A DNA stretch of 64,000 nt, from the NCBI RefSeq assembly GCF_000150275.1, contig NW_002060944.1, positions 4,537,080-4,601,079 on the forward strand. Direction: 5' to 3'. The DNA is from Trichoplax adhaerens. Its lineage: Eukaryota; Placozoa; Uniplacotomia; Trichoplacea; Trichoplacidae. The stretch's first letter is position 1; each line of letters opens with the position of its first letter. Positions 1 to 11,688 of the stretch are shown piece by piece. A program made the position numbers and the translations under genes. A model generated the notes under the pieces. That model ran no database searches. It had not been told where the DNA came from and saw only the letters and a list, made by a program, of their open reading frames with translations.

Positions 1-1539
1 AAAAAATTTGAAAATTTTTTTTCTGTTATTATTCTTATTTTAAAGTCTCAAAATGAACTTATACTGTCAATGATTACTTGAAACATAATCCTCAGGTGGC
101 CAAAAAAGGACGAACCATAGCTTCATAATCTCGATGGGACAAGCTATTACGCTAAAATGCATGAATGGATGGATTAGCGCTATGATTGTTAAATAATTAT
201 GATGTTATCAACAGTCACTGTCAATCATACTGATTCAAATTCATGCATGTATGGCATTTAAACTATGCTGTCGTGAATTGAAGTTATTATAACATTGAAC
301 TAGTTTTAGAAAAAAGAATTTAAAATAAAAGCAGTTGGAGGCCAAAGTCTTGGATTAATATATAATTAAACAAAGAACTGATACTGAATCCAATTATTTT
401 ATTAGTCGTCAGTAAGTATACGACGGAAAATATATTACACGATTTGTTTATGGCTACGTATACAAACTCAGCCAATATATTGATAAACACGTTAATTTAA
501 ATTGCTTGCGTGTACTATAACGGAAAGGTATGCTTCGGTCTTATGTAGTTAAGACACTAAATGTATTGATCATCTGTATCTAAAGTCGAATTTCTCCAAA
601 GAACTTTAAGTGTAAATAAAATAAAATGACGAATATCGAATTATTTGCTCTAGCTACGGTATTGACATTAATGATAACTTGATATCTCAGCACATTATCG
701 ATACTAACTTATCTTTTAGCTTGGAATATTATCTACACATATTCATTCATTCATTCATTTACTCAAAATATCACAAAATGTTATGATTGGACAGGAAAAA
801 ATTATATAGATACCACGATGAAGTACAACTAGATATGAACGCATTAAAATATCATGGTCTTTAGTTAACTATGATCTCAGCTTGATGATGGAAACTCTAT
901 TGACAAATACGTAATATTCGCACAAGTGTACTTTAAGCTGAACCTATTTATTAAATGATATGAACGTAGAAAGAAAGACTCAACTGATATGACAGACATG
1001 ATAAACTATGGAAATTAAAATATTACCATCATTCAAATTTGCTAACAATCAATCTTATTTAGCATTGATAACTGCCTTGCCAAAGACTAGTTGACCCTAT
1101 CAATGATTAGCTATAACATTTATGAATTTTTCTATCATTTACAGTACATATCCCGGTACATGTTAAGTACTTGCAGGTAAAGCAAAAAAGTAAACTGTAG
1201 TATGATCGCATATTAATAATAAGTGAGAATGAAGTATGATGAAAGGCTGTAATTGCTGTTTTATTTTATTTTATTATCTTATAAAGCTAAAGATGATTTA
1301 GGATTTTCTAGGTTACGAAAAATATGCAGTGTCTTGTCCAGACATTAGAATTTGAATGAATGAAACAAGTTGATTTGAATATCATTAACATAATAATTTG
1401 ATTTAACTAGTGTTGCTAACAACAGAAAATATAAAGGGTGTGTAGATTAAGAGCTTGCTATCTTTAAATTAATCTTTGGACCTCTTAGTTATTGGTAATA
1501 CCGTAATACTAATCAAAAAATTTTGTACCCCTTTTACAG
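1..1539. other. Intergenic, left edge
   Basis: AT-rich sequence downstream of the cysteine-rich peptide gene. I see short simple-sequence patches (repeated cattcatt near 738-760, ttttatttta near 1259-1275) but no coding exon with a usable reading frame and splice sites, no RNA gene and no repeat of note. A gene entering from the left edge cannot be excluded. Confidence 0.5.
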
Positions 1540-1936
1540 TTAATGATACAATTCAGAATTACACAAGGACTGACTGCTGCAAGTTAATCCACCCAGCAAA
1601 CATTCATTCGGACATTTCGTATTTGCATCGCAATGAGTTATTCTACAATCTGCTTGATTCTAAAATACGAGCGATTTTAATAAATTAGTTAATTCAGAGC
1701 AACTGACATCAAATCGACATCGACTAGATTGAGCAATACTGTTAAAAAAATTTTTATTTTCATTCCCAAAAGTATTTTTCATCACTTACCAAGCGTGTAA
1801 GAAACTCTTCTCTCGATTTGCTTAAAATGAAAGCCCTCCATACTTCATGATCACGCTCTCTTTCCAAGCCTTGTGCAAAAATTGTAACCACGAAATAAAC
1901 GAGTAATGTGAAAATAATGGCTAGCGAAGATTTCAT
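1540..1936 (-). CDS. Small secreted six-cysteine peptide precursor (2 exons)
   Basis: Two exons: 1790-1936 and 1540-1659 (phase 0 junction), giving 88 residues and a TAA stop. The first exon starts with a basic-then-hydrophobic N-terminus (MKSSLAIIFTLLVYFVV followed by an Ala-Gln-Gly boundary), a good signal peptide. A charged, probably helical stretch rich in Arg and Glu follows. The second exon carries all six cysteines, spaced C-x4-C-x5-C-x3-C-x6-C-x5-C, before a short tail. The donor is gtaagt and the acceptor attttag. A TATA-like box lies 63 nt upstream of the ATG. Secretion into the extracellular space with three disulfides is inferred; I do not recognise the family. Hormone, antimicrobial or toxin-like scaffolds share this general look and the sequence does not choose between them. 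The clean phase, splice sites and signal peptide make chance unlikely. Confidence 0.72.
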
Positions 1937-1998
1937 CTTTGTCTACGTCACTGGTTCAACGTAACTGCAAATAGTCCGGATACGGTCCGTGTACGAAT

Positions 1999-2006
1999 AA
2001 TTTATA
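1999..2006 (-). promoter_or_regulatory. TATA-like box of the secreted peptide gene
   Basis: The minus strand reads TATAAATT, centred about 65 nt upstream of the start codon of the cysteine-rich peptide gene, a plausible distance for a short 5' UTR. AT-rich surroundings make chance TATA matches common, so this is only supportive. Confidence 0.4.
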
Positions 2007-2236
2007 CAATCTAATTAATATGATTAATCGTTTATTAAATTGCGTTTTTTTAAATTTTAACTTGCTGTTAGCTAGCACTTCACCGGTAAATATTAGATTA
2101 AGTTATGATCTGGGACTGATAACTGTAGCCTATATATATGCAACAGTAGCTCGCCAATAGGTGTAATTGAATATTATGCCCTTATTATGTTCCTATAAAT
2201 GACTTAATGATCACATAGCGATGATTGCGATAGTTT

Positions 2237-2286
2237 NNNNNNNNNNNNNNNNNNNNNNNNNNNNNNNNNNNNNNNNNNNNNNNNNN
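2237..2286. other. Assembly gap (50 N)
   Basis: Fifty consecutive N. The round length suggests a placeholder rather than a measured gap, so the true missing length is unknown. Confidence 0.98.
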
Positions 2287-5200
2287 GTTTGTTATGCCAA
2301 TCCCCATTGAAATCATGATCGGCTATTTATAATCCTTTCTTGTTGCCCCATAACAATTAGAAAAAATTATTATTTGATATATTGTATTGTGTCCGTTTAC
2401 TCTAGGGATAAAATTATTTTTACGTATTCAACTTTTCATCGACACCCCTCGTTATTGTTACAAATTCGTTAGATAGTTTACGATTCAAGGACAAAAGTAC
2501 CTCCTATTAATAAAGGTACTACTTTGAATTAGTACGATAGAGGAAGTAAACTATAATTTAAAAATCCGACTTAACTACTGTATTTTACTCTCTTTTCAAC
2601 TTTATTAAGATTTTGTATGCTTTATAGCCAAAATAATGTTACAATTACGTAAGATATTCATTTAATGAAAACTTGTTTTAATATTAAATTCTGTGGTATT
2701 TTAATGTGCCTCTATATAATTGAGGTTACAGTTCGTATTCAAGATATATTACTAAATATTCAATTCGTAACTACATCAGGCGATGCTTGCATACTATACT
2801 GTAAGTGATTGGGTAAATCAAATTAAATAATTTCAGAGACAAATATGGCAAGAATTTCTTGGTTTATTTTACTGGAATAGTAAACAGGTAGCTGTAATTA
2901 CGCTTATATAGTATGTTGAACGTTAGGAGTTAATTACCCTAAACAAGATAAACGAGTAAGCGTCGTACTTTTTTTATCTATAGTTTGATTGATCTCAACT
3001 ATTTTTTACGATTGAGACTTTATTTTCTAGATCATCGTTAATGCTGAGACCTGGATTTTTTAATTTGAATCTATGTAAATTTTCGACATTCGTCGCGATT
3101 GTCATGGATGACATCATCGTACCTTTATTTTTCATTAAGTAATGTCAAATAGTTTGTTAATTAGGGAGTGAATTTTTTGTTCAGGATAAGTTACAACTGA
3201 TTAAGCTACGGATTAGGCAAATGAAAAACAAGTGGGCACAAACTAATCTATAATAGCCTTAAATATATCATTAAAAATTCATTACAGTGTATTCTAATTG
3301 CATGGTTTACTCACTTGAAATAATTAGCATTTAAAGAATACTGGCTGACTATTGATTTTTAAATTTTTGAAAGCCGTAATTGTATTCATTTATTTATTGT
3401 TATACGTCGTAGTCTACATCTCTAAGCAGATAAATATGCTAACTTGAGAGGCAAAAATGGCCGCCTATTCCTGTTCCTTATTATGAATGACGGCCTAAAG
3501 TTGCATACTGCAATGCCATAATTAGCAGAGCAGAAAATAAATAATATAGTTTACTTTTAAACTGATGTCTGGGCATTCAAGTTGGAAGACGAGATTTAAC
3601 GGTTTTCTTTGATTCTTTGATTAATAGCTTAATTCGAGCATTCAGCTTGGTAATAGCTTTGATTGATAGATTCATCTAGTATTCCTTAAGGACTACGGAT
3701 CATAACGACTTGAAAGGTAGCGATAACGTGAGAAAATTTTGATCGCCTAGTGGACTCTGTTAATGTATACAGGTGTCAATTTATTTTCTATTCTCCGATG
3801 TCTGCTACATTCTCTTGATGAGATAAATGACTTTTGTGTTGAACTAAAAAATGTCTGCTTAGAATAAATAATCATTTATCAATTACACATAACGGTATGC
3901 ATAAGATGTTAGAATTTAAAATTGCATTACGATGCCTACACGTTAACATACTATCATGCGGATTCAAAGCTTTAAAAGAGTACAATTAGTCTGGCCCTAT
4001 CTATTAAAGATAATCTATAAACCACTACCTTTCACGATATTTCTGGTATCAACTACTTGCTAAAATTGACACATAGTATAAAAATATTCATTCTAAGCAT
4101 TCGAGTAAACTATTATTTTTAGTGAGTCTGCTATTTTGAAAGACGAATACGTGTTATGAAGATCATAAATAGTTAATTTTACAACGCTGTCGGTCATGTA
4201 TAGTTCTTGTATAACATCTGTACACTGTATAGTCAAGTTATACATTACTGTGTAATCAAAAGCTCAACTTGTCTAGGCAATCCTAGATAAATTAATATAT
4301 TGACACGAGATTTACTAAATACATAATACCTCGTGGTTATCCATGTTATATCGCAGCACATGCTATTTTTCAAGATATAGTAGAAGTCCCAGGTTGAAAG
4401 ATACTTGTATTCAGCGTAAGAATTTATATATTTTTTATTATTCTAATTAAAAATAATCTTTTGCAATGTCTGGACAACCAATTTGATTGGATTGTCAAGA
4501 GCAGGATTATGCGTATACTTATTATTTCATTTTTTAGAACAGCTATAAATTATCTTCCTACTATAGTAGATACCCGTATATAGTACATCAGGTTGTAAAC
4601 GATCTAAAGATAATGTAACTGCAACTTTAACCAGCATAATACAATTACTTGGTTAGAAGTACTTTTACTGTAGATAATAATATGAAATACTTAGACATGT
4701 TCGATCGTAGAATTTTATAATAATGAGTGAGGGAACATCTAGATTCATAGAAAAGTGATAAGCCATCGAATAAAATCTAATTGCCCGCGTTAATTGCCAA
4801 TTTAGCGCACAATATTAGCATAACGCGGTGATACGGTTATTGTCGGCGTTGTAATCTTTTACGTAGTCCACTGTATCTTAAGTAAATATTAATTTAGCGG
4901 TAAAGTAAGGAGAGTAAATAACAATAGAAAGATAAAAATAGAATATTAATTGGCAGTTTTATGAGATTATGCCATTACAAATAAACCATAGTAGGAATAT
5001 GACATAAATTGAGTAAAAGCTAAATAACCTTCTTGGTATAATTGCGTAAAATATACTTGAACCATACATGTTCAGATAGCCTCAAAGTTTGCGTTAAAGT
5101 ATGTATACATTGTAGCAAAAAATTGCTAGACCTGTATGAGTAATAGAAAAATAGTTCTAAACAAAAACTGAGCTGTGGTAATGGCTAGGAAATAGTCTTT

Positions 5201-6768
5201 GATGCGAAACATCAAATATTTAATTGCTGTACTGTAGTAGTACAGTAATGTGAGATAGGTTTATCGATTAAATATTCTTACAAAGGTCGTAACGATACGT
5301 CATGATGTGCTGTAGGATAGTTAGTGAGCAAGATGTGAGAGTTTTTACTCTGGCTTGGAGCCCTTAAAAAATCGTTAACCCTTCTTTCTCCTGAATATTT
5401 ATGCATAGTAGAAATCTCGTCATTTTAATAAGGAGATTCCGTAATTAGTTAATAAGGGCTTTGCTACTCTATTTTTTACTTTTGTCAAGAAATAGACCTC
5501 GACTGATTGATTACAAATTTAAGAGCTTTGGGCGGTGCTGTAATAAAGTTCTAACTTATCAGACAATTACAGCATCATAGAATGGCATACAGGCAATATA
5601 ATGAATTTTCTACAATGCTTCAAATTATCCATTTATCTGTTTGTGATACTGTTAAAAACGCCCAAAAAGATATAAGGCACTTTCACCTTTCATAACACGC
5701 AATGTAAATTTAGTTGAGCCCAGCTATTATAACTTTTATAGCTTTTTATAGATCTTAAATCATGGAACAGGAAGTGGCTACATAAATAAGCCATTCGAAG
5801 TATTTCATATTCTACTACATAAAGTACATATAGGTAAATATGCTGTTATCGTACAATATGTGTAGTGATCTTGGTTTACTTATAAAGACGATTATATAAA
5901 CGAAATTCTTCTTCAGTATCGAGAATGACATATGTATTCGTAGCATTCAAAATGAGCTGCTTAGTAGCAGTAGCATTTCGATATGTTGCAACTATACAGC
6001 TCTCATTAGCGTATTAGGACAAGTTTAGGTTTTATTAAACACATCCGAACGTAATGTTAAAAGTGGATTACTGTTTAAACAATAAATCATACTGTACAAT
6101 AGCTGCTTGACGACAACATGAAAAAATCGATCATGTTTTAATTTCAAATATGTACGTAGTACTCTTTTGTGAATAGTGTTTGTGTCATCTTACACTATTA
6201 TTTTATTTTTTTACTATCGAAATTAGAAGAAAAATTGACGGTATCTTAGGAATGGCAGAAAGTATGCTTAATAATTGTTCTAGTTGTATAATTATTATTA
6301 ATAAAATAAACTACATTATATGATGTTACGTAATAAGATAGCTTAGTAATACAAAGTACTCCAAGTAGAGCACGTATTATGGTGCTCATGTGACTGTCAA
6401 ATGCCTTGTGAATAAACCAGTATAGAAAAAATAAAAATGTTGAATAAAATATTAGCTAAAGCTTAATTAAAGATAGGCTTAGATCTGGCAAATTGCGCAA
6501 TTGCAAATGCAGTAATTTCATGTATTGTGTTGCACGCTGTATGAAACCGGAAACCCAGTGTGTGTAAATAAATTCTTTCTTTCATTGACGGTATCCTGAT
6601 TAGCGATTTATCGATATTTTTGATTTTGGTTTAAGCTTACTATTCGTTTTTAAGGAAGTCTGTTGCGTATTTTATAGGTTTTCACCTGATGCATGGAATT
6701 GATTGATTTTGATATAGCTTTATTTTCTTTATTCGTAATGAAATTACTGATCAAATTTACAGTTAGTT

Positions 6769-6861
6769 ATGGAGTTTTTGGCTAACCCTCTTACACTTAG
6801 CCGTCGGCTATTAATAGCAGAGTTAGCAAGGTTACCCGTAGCTCAAGGGTTACTAAACTTG
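6769..6861 (+). CDS. Orphan candidate exon, 31 codons
   Basis: An ATG-initiated open stretch of 31 codons, rich in Leu and Arg (for example LSRRLLIAELARLP), ends exactly at a gtatgt donor in phase 0. The frame also extends back to a good acceptor (aaatttacag, ending at 6762), so it could be an internal exon. The helical, amphipathic composition is unlike the surrounding AT-rich noise. I found no convincing partner exon between here and SNRNP35 and do not recognise the sequence. It may be a first exon whose partners I missed, or chance. Confidence 0.3.
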
Positions 6862-8401
6862 GTATGTAACTCTTTTTCTAATTGATGGCTTGTACTGTAT
6901 TGTATAGTAATTAATTAATTATTAATATAACTATCAATACCTAGTTCTAAGATTATCCAATGAATTGATTGGAAAAGACGCTAGCATCCTAACTCATGAT
7001 ACTGAAATTGATGACAGCCGCTACCATAGCATTTAAATATGCGTATTCTATATGAACCAGAATGGTACTAAAATTAATCCCGTTATACTAACAGATTTTA
7101 CTTACTTTGGATTGTAGAAACTATATTTCAAGTAGTATAGTATAAACTACTATATAAAATGTGAGCATGCAGGCTGATAAAAAATGATGCCTTTCTAATT
7201 TGAAGGTCAGCTTATCATATTGTACAGCAGTGTCAATACTAATTTACATTCCCTACTTGTAATTCTCCTATCTATAAATTTTTTATCAGTATATAGTACG
7301 CGTATTCTACTGGATTTTCACCGTAAAAATGCGAAAGCCTCATTGATTTTAATATAATGAAGCCAATCATAGTTATAGTGGATAGTTATTAAAACCGAAT
7401 CAACCCTGATGATGATAAAATCCAAAACCGTAATTATCAGTAAGAGCTTTCGATTTACTCTATGCGCATCAGTTTATATACTTAATGCTATACTCACAGC
7501 ATTACAGCGAAAGAGTAAATTGTGTCGGAGTTGAAAGCCATTGCAGAAGTTTTTTATTAATACGCATCGACTTTGACGTCCAGAAAAAAATTCCGCTTGA
7601 GATTTGGTATACTGTACATACGTGCACCCTCACTATAACTTGCAGTACAATTTACTGGGCAAGCATATGGTCAAAACATCGTTTTACAAAGTTCCTAAAA
7701 TGTAATAATTTTAAGTAAATTTGTAATCTATATCTCATCTGACTTTAATGGTAACAAAAATTACGTAACAAATTGGAAACTTTTGCCATAACTGTTTATA
7801 GGGAATGAATGGTGTTGTTCCACTAATAATGGGGCTGTAGGATGACCATGGACTCACTCATTTGATCTGACTTTTTTAGATCACGTAAAGCGGAAGATGT
7901 AAAAAATAGAACTTTAGCAAATGGATGTTTTGTGTCTGTTTCTTCTTCCCGACTCTTAATTCAAAACATTTATGACGTTCAGCAATTTGCTTTCAAGCAG
8001 AACATATTAAAATATATATATAAAATAGAATAGGTTTCCATAAATTATTTCATTTCAAAATAAGTCAATTAAAAACGAAATCGAGCATCTTCATACTGAG
8101 GCTATAACAAATACAAGTGTTTGGAACAGTTATTACAGCCATTTAACCTAAATGACTTATGAGGGTATATGTCCGACTGTCCGAGGACCTGTCTGGTCCG
8201 GTCCAGCACTACTGTATCTATACTAGTCCATATCTGTAGCAGCAACTTCTAGTCAATTAGTCTGTTGGCTGTAGAAACAAGTAAGAACATCTCAAATAAG
8301 GAAAGTTTCTTGGCTTCTTTGCTTGACATTGTGGCTGAAATGGTTGTAAAACCTTTATCCGTTTTAGCTTCTTAACTTGAGTAGTATGTTTATACAATAT
8401 A

Positions 8402-10167
8402 ATGGCAGAAGATAATACATTCGATAACTGGGTATCATTATTCTCTCATCGCGGGAGTTATGACCCTCTTCGGGCTGGCAGCATCGATGGAACTGACTCT
8501 CTGGCCCATGATAGGGCTGTTATTCGAGCCATGACTTCAAGATGTAAGAGGCTGCAGACTTGTTCTACAGGACATGTGTTTTATACTATCCATAATGTTG
8601 TTTGTATCGCATTTCATCCAACTTTCAGATTATTAACTTCTTTAGCACTGTAATATAATCGTCTATGAAATCAACCGAATTGATAGTAACATATTCGAGA
8701 TGTGATGCGTTGTGCTCTCTATTAGCATCCGTATTACAATCGAATGACATCGAAAAGAATCTCTTACATCATTTTGCGTATATCTACTTTAGATAAACCC
8801 AATACCTTGGTAGCAACTGATCCAAACAGAACACTCTTTATTGGAAGGTTAAACCCCAAAACAACAGAAGGTAAGGTATTGGATGACACTGCATGAATCG
8901 TTATCATGAAGAATGAATGAAATAACGGTTTAAGAGATATCCATTAAAGGAACATTCATATTAAATTGATTAAAGATGATTTTCGTATACATAAAACAAG
9001 ACTAAAATAATACATTAAATCTAACACTGATATATAATAGTAACCCATTAGCTGTTTCAGACTTAGATGCTAATTTTTTTCTATCTTCTGTAACCAAAAA
9101 TGTTGAATAGATACGCTAATGAAAATTTTCTCAAAGTATGGTAAAATAAAAAGTTGTCGGCTTGTAAGGGATGTTGGTAAGAGATCCAAGTTTTATAGTA
9201 TAGCAGTAATGAATATGTTACTGTTTAATGTTACACATTTTAAATGGGTATAACGGTAAATTTGGCAAATGCTATAGATATGCCTAACGTTGTACATTTC
9301 CCTATCTTTATATAGTGACAGGCATTTCGCGGCGGTATGCTTTTATTGAATTTTGCGATGACAAAAGCTATGACGTGGCTTTTCATGTGTGTATATTACA
9401 CTATGCGTATACCTTTCTATCTTAATTAAAGTTCTGCTAGAAAATACTAATCGAAATACTTTCAATTTACCGAAATATTTAAGCTGTTAATGCATAGAAT
9501 TACATTTATTAATAAGTATAAAACATAAAATAGAAAAGATTAATTGAAATCAGTTGATCATTCATCATTCATGTAGGACGCGAATAAGATGATGATAGAT
9601 TCTAGTGAAATAATTGTCGAGCATGAATATGAGAGAAAATTAAAAGGATGGATTCCTAGAAGATTAGGTAGTGATAAAATTATGTTATGAATTGTATAAC
9701 TAATCAAGAACTGTTATAGGCAATGTTTTAAAAGGAAACTTTAAGAATTTTTACCTAATAGTATAAGCACATTTCTAAATCTACTTCAACACAAGGAGGT
9801 GGAATCGGCGGTAAGAAAGAATCTGGGCAACTACGTTTTGGTGGAAGAGATAGACCTTTCAGGAGACCAATGTAAATGAATATTTTTTCATTACATATTA
9901 CCCATTTTTGTTACTGTGTCTTTATAGGCGTTACTGTTAGTGACGATCTTGTAGTTATACACATTTTCTTGCCCAGTTTTTACCATTACCTAATTGCAGC
10001 ATGCATTAATGCTTTGTAGTCATGTATTCCGAGAAGACTCTGGTAAATTTAAACAAAGGTCGCAAGACAGCTATTCTCGGGATGACCACAACATGTCCAG
10101 TTCATATAGGAAAGACAGAAAATCTGATAGCTATAAGAAACATTCTTCATTCAATAGGCGCTATTAG
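8402..10167 (+). CDS. SNRNP35: U11/U12 small nuclear ribonucleoprotein 35 kDa protein
   Basis: Seven coding exons: 8402-8543, 8793-8870, 9111-9176, 9316-9386, 9577-9667, 9796-9871, 10020-10167; 223 residues (human about 246). The N-terminal block [13 protein letters not shown], followed by HDRAV, is the family signature. One RRM follows: RNP2 is LFIGRL (residues 62-67), a [14 protein letters not shown] segment comes next, and RNP1 lies near residues 100-108. After the RRM come [14 protein letters not shown] and a Gly-rich [16 protein letters not shown] block, both diagnostic. The tail is short and rich in Ser, Arg and Lys. In the family this nuclear protein belongs to the U11/U12 di-snRNP that recognises U12-type introns. 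RNP1 reads RRYAFIEF, with Arg where most members have Gly. The gene's own introns look U2-type (GT donors such as gtaaga). It is tail to tail with the GPCR. Confidence 0.93.
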
Positions 10168-10692
10168 CACTAATGATATCTTTAATAATATACATTAAGA
10201 TACTGTATTATTTCCTAGTGAGGTTAAAATTGTTTAAAGTGATCTTAAAAGTGCTAGCAGGCATATAAGCATCACCTTGTAAAATGTATATACATCATGT
10301 TTTAGATATAAAAAATAGACTATTACTGAAAGACACCATTGTCTAATAACCTTGGTCTTACGACATATCATAATGACGCAGATTTTTGATTTAAGGTACA
10401 GCTTCGCGCCTTATATTTTACTGTGCCTCATACTCGTTTTAGAGAATTTAATCGAAATCGGATTTAAAGCGATAGACAATTGGATACGAAAGCATATTGT
10501 AAAACTTGTTTATTTATCATTTCATTTTGTGTAATGTATGTATAACTGAACTTCACAAGCGTATTTACATATCAAGTTCCGTAGCATTATTCAAATCATT
10601 GGTATGTTTAGATAGAAATCATTATTGGACTGAACCTACTTTAGAATACATTTTCGGTTATGCAAGCCAAGAGTGACATTTGCTTGAAGTGT
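10168..10692. other. Short convergent intergenic spacer
   Basis: About 525 nt between the 3' ends of SNRNP35 and the GPCR, presumably holding both 3' UTRs. No clear canonical polyadenylation hexamer directly follows either stop, and a 60-codon open frame at 10352-10534 lacks family features. Confidence 0.5.
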
Positions 10693-11688
10693 TTATGAAC
10701 AGCATATTAACTGATATAGCTTGACTCGAAAACGATGGCAGAGAGAAGCATAAAGAATAGGATTAATTGCTGCGTTAGCATAGTAAAGAAAAGTACAAAC
10801 TACGTGAATTGCTGCTAATTCTCTCTTAGTATCATTAGAGATCGGAACTATGAATGCTATAACAATATCGTATATCCTTGTTGGTATAAAACATATTACG
10901 TAAGCTATGGCCAAAGCAGTAGTTAATTTCAATAATCGAAATTGTACTGGACTAAATACTTTAACTGGTGTTTGGCCAATGTTAAATGAGCTGCTTTTCG
11001 ATAACGATGACGCTAACCCACCTTTCATCATTCGAATTTTGTTAAATTTCTTTTGTACCTTGTAGCCCATTAATAAATTTGTAAACACTATCCAAACCAG
11101 TGGTAATACAAAACTGAGCATATTGATGGAAATATAAGATACTATCTTTGAGGTATCGGATGGAAATGCTTGTGTGCATATTGTTAGGTTGCTTGAAATA
11201 GTGACAGTATTAGTAAAAATTAACTCAGGTACAGCAAGTAAACACGCAAATAACCAAATCATTGCAATAATTATAGCCGCTCTTTTTTCAGTAAATGTCT
11301 TTTGTAAGCTATTCTTTACAGTAGTATAGCGATGATAGCTTACAGCTACAATTGTATATCCAATAACTGTGCTATGAATGATCATCAAAGCTAGGAATAA
11401 CTTACAAACTGATATGCCCATATGAACGTTTTGATTTTGTTTATATGATAAATAATAACTTATTTGGACAGGGATATTATAGCAAAGACATAACAAATTA
11501 GCTAGCATAACATTCATATGGAAGTAATTATTAATAGATCTCATATTAGGAGTTGTAGCATAAAAAAATAAAACTAATAAATTCATGATAAGACCGACTA
11601 CAAAAATAATTGATAATAGAATGATAATAATATTGATATTCGTTGGAGATAACTCAAGAAAAATTTGAGTTGCCACAGATATCTTCAT
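10693..11688 (-). CDS. Class A (rhodopsin-like) G protein-coupled receptor, single exon
   Basis: Intronless, 331 residues, seven hydrophobic segments. TM1 contains GLIMN with the family Asn (N1.50). TM2 has LANLL where most receptors have Leu-Ala-x-x-Asp, so the sodium-site Asp appears to be Asn. A Cys precedes TM3 (SVCKLF), and TM3 ends in HRY instead of DRY. TM4 has the conserved Trp, TM5 has FVLP, TM6 has CFIP instead of CWxP, and TM7 has the canonical NPILY. Two adjacent cysteines near the C-terminus (ICCS) could be palmitoylated. There is an N-x-T glycosylation candidate in the second extracellular loop (SNLT). It should sit in the plasma membrane and signal through G proteins. Ligand unknown; peptide-receptor-like or a lineage-specific expansion are both possible. 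The start was chosen at the only ATG before TM1. Confidence 0.9.
   Translation of the reverse strand: MKISVATQIFLELSPTNINIIIILLSIIFVVGLIMNLLVLFFYATTPNMRSINNYFHMNVMLANLLCLCYNIPVQISYYLSYKQNQNVHMGISVCKLFLALMIIHSTVIGYTIVAVSYHRYTTVKNSLQKTFTEKRAAIIIAMIWLFACLLAVPELIFTNTVTISSNLTICTQAFPSDTSKIVSYISINMLSFVLPLVWIVFTNLLMGYKVQKKFNKIRMMKGGLASSLSKSSSFNIGQTPVKVFSPVQFRLLKLTTALAIAYVICFIPTRIYDIVIAFIVPISNDTKRELAAIHVVCTFLYYANAAINPILYASLCHRFRVKLYQLICCS

Larger units (their letters stand above)
1937..8401. other. Intergenic, mostly without recognised features
   Basis: About 6.5 kb of AT-rich DNA upstream of SNRNP35, including the N gap and the TATA-like box. The only stretches that look exon-like are 6769-6861 on the plus strand (own entry) and a weak minus-strand start near 7500-7550 (see rejected items). 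No recognisable protein family, tRNA or long repeat was seen. Confidence 0.5.

Noticed and set aside
7390-7550. Minus-strand start (MAFNSDTIYSFAV) with a gtgagt donor and a possible second exon at about 7330-7410
   Set aside because: Two exons can be joined in phase, but no third exon or stop follows sensibly and no family is recognised.
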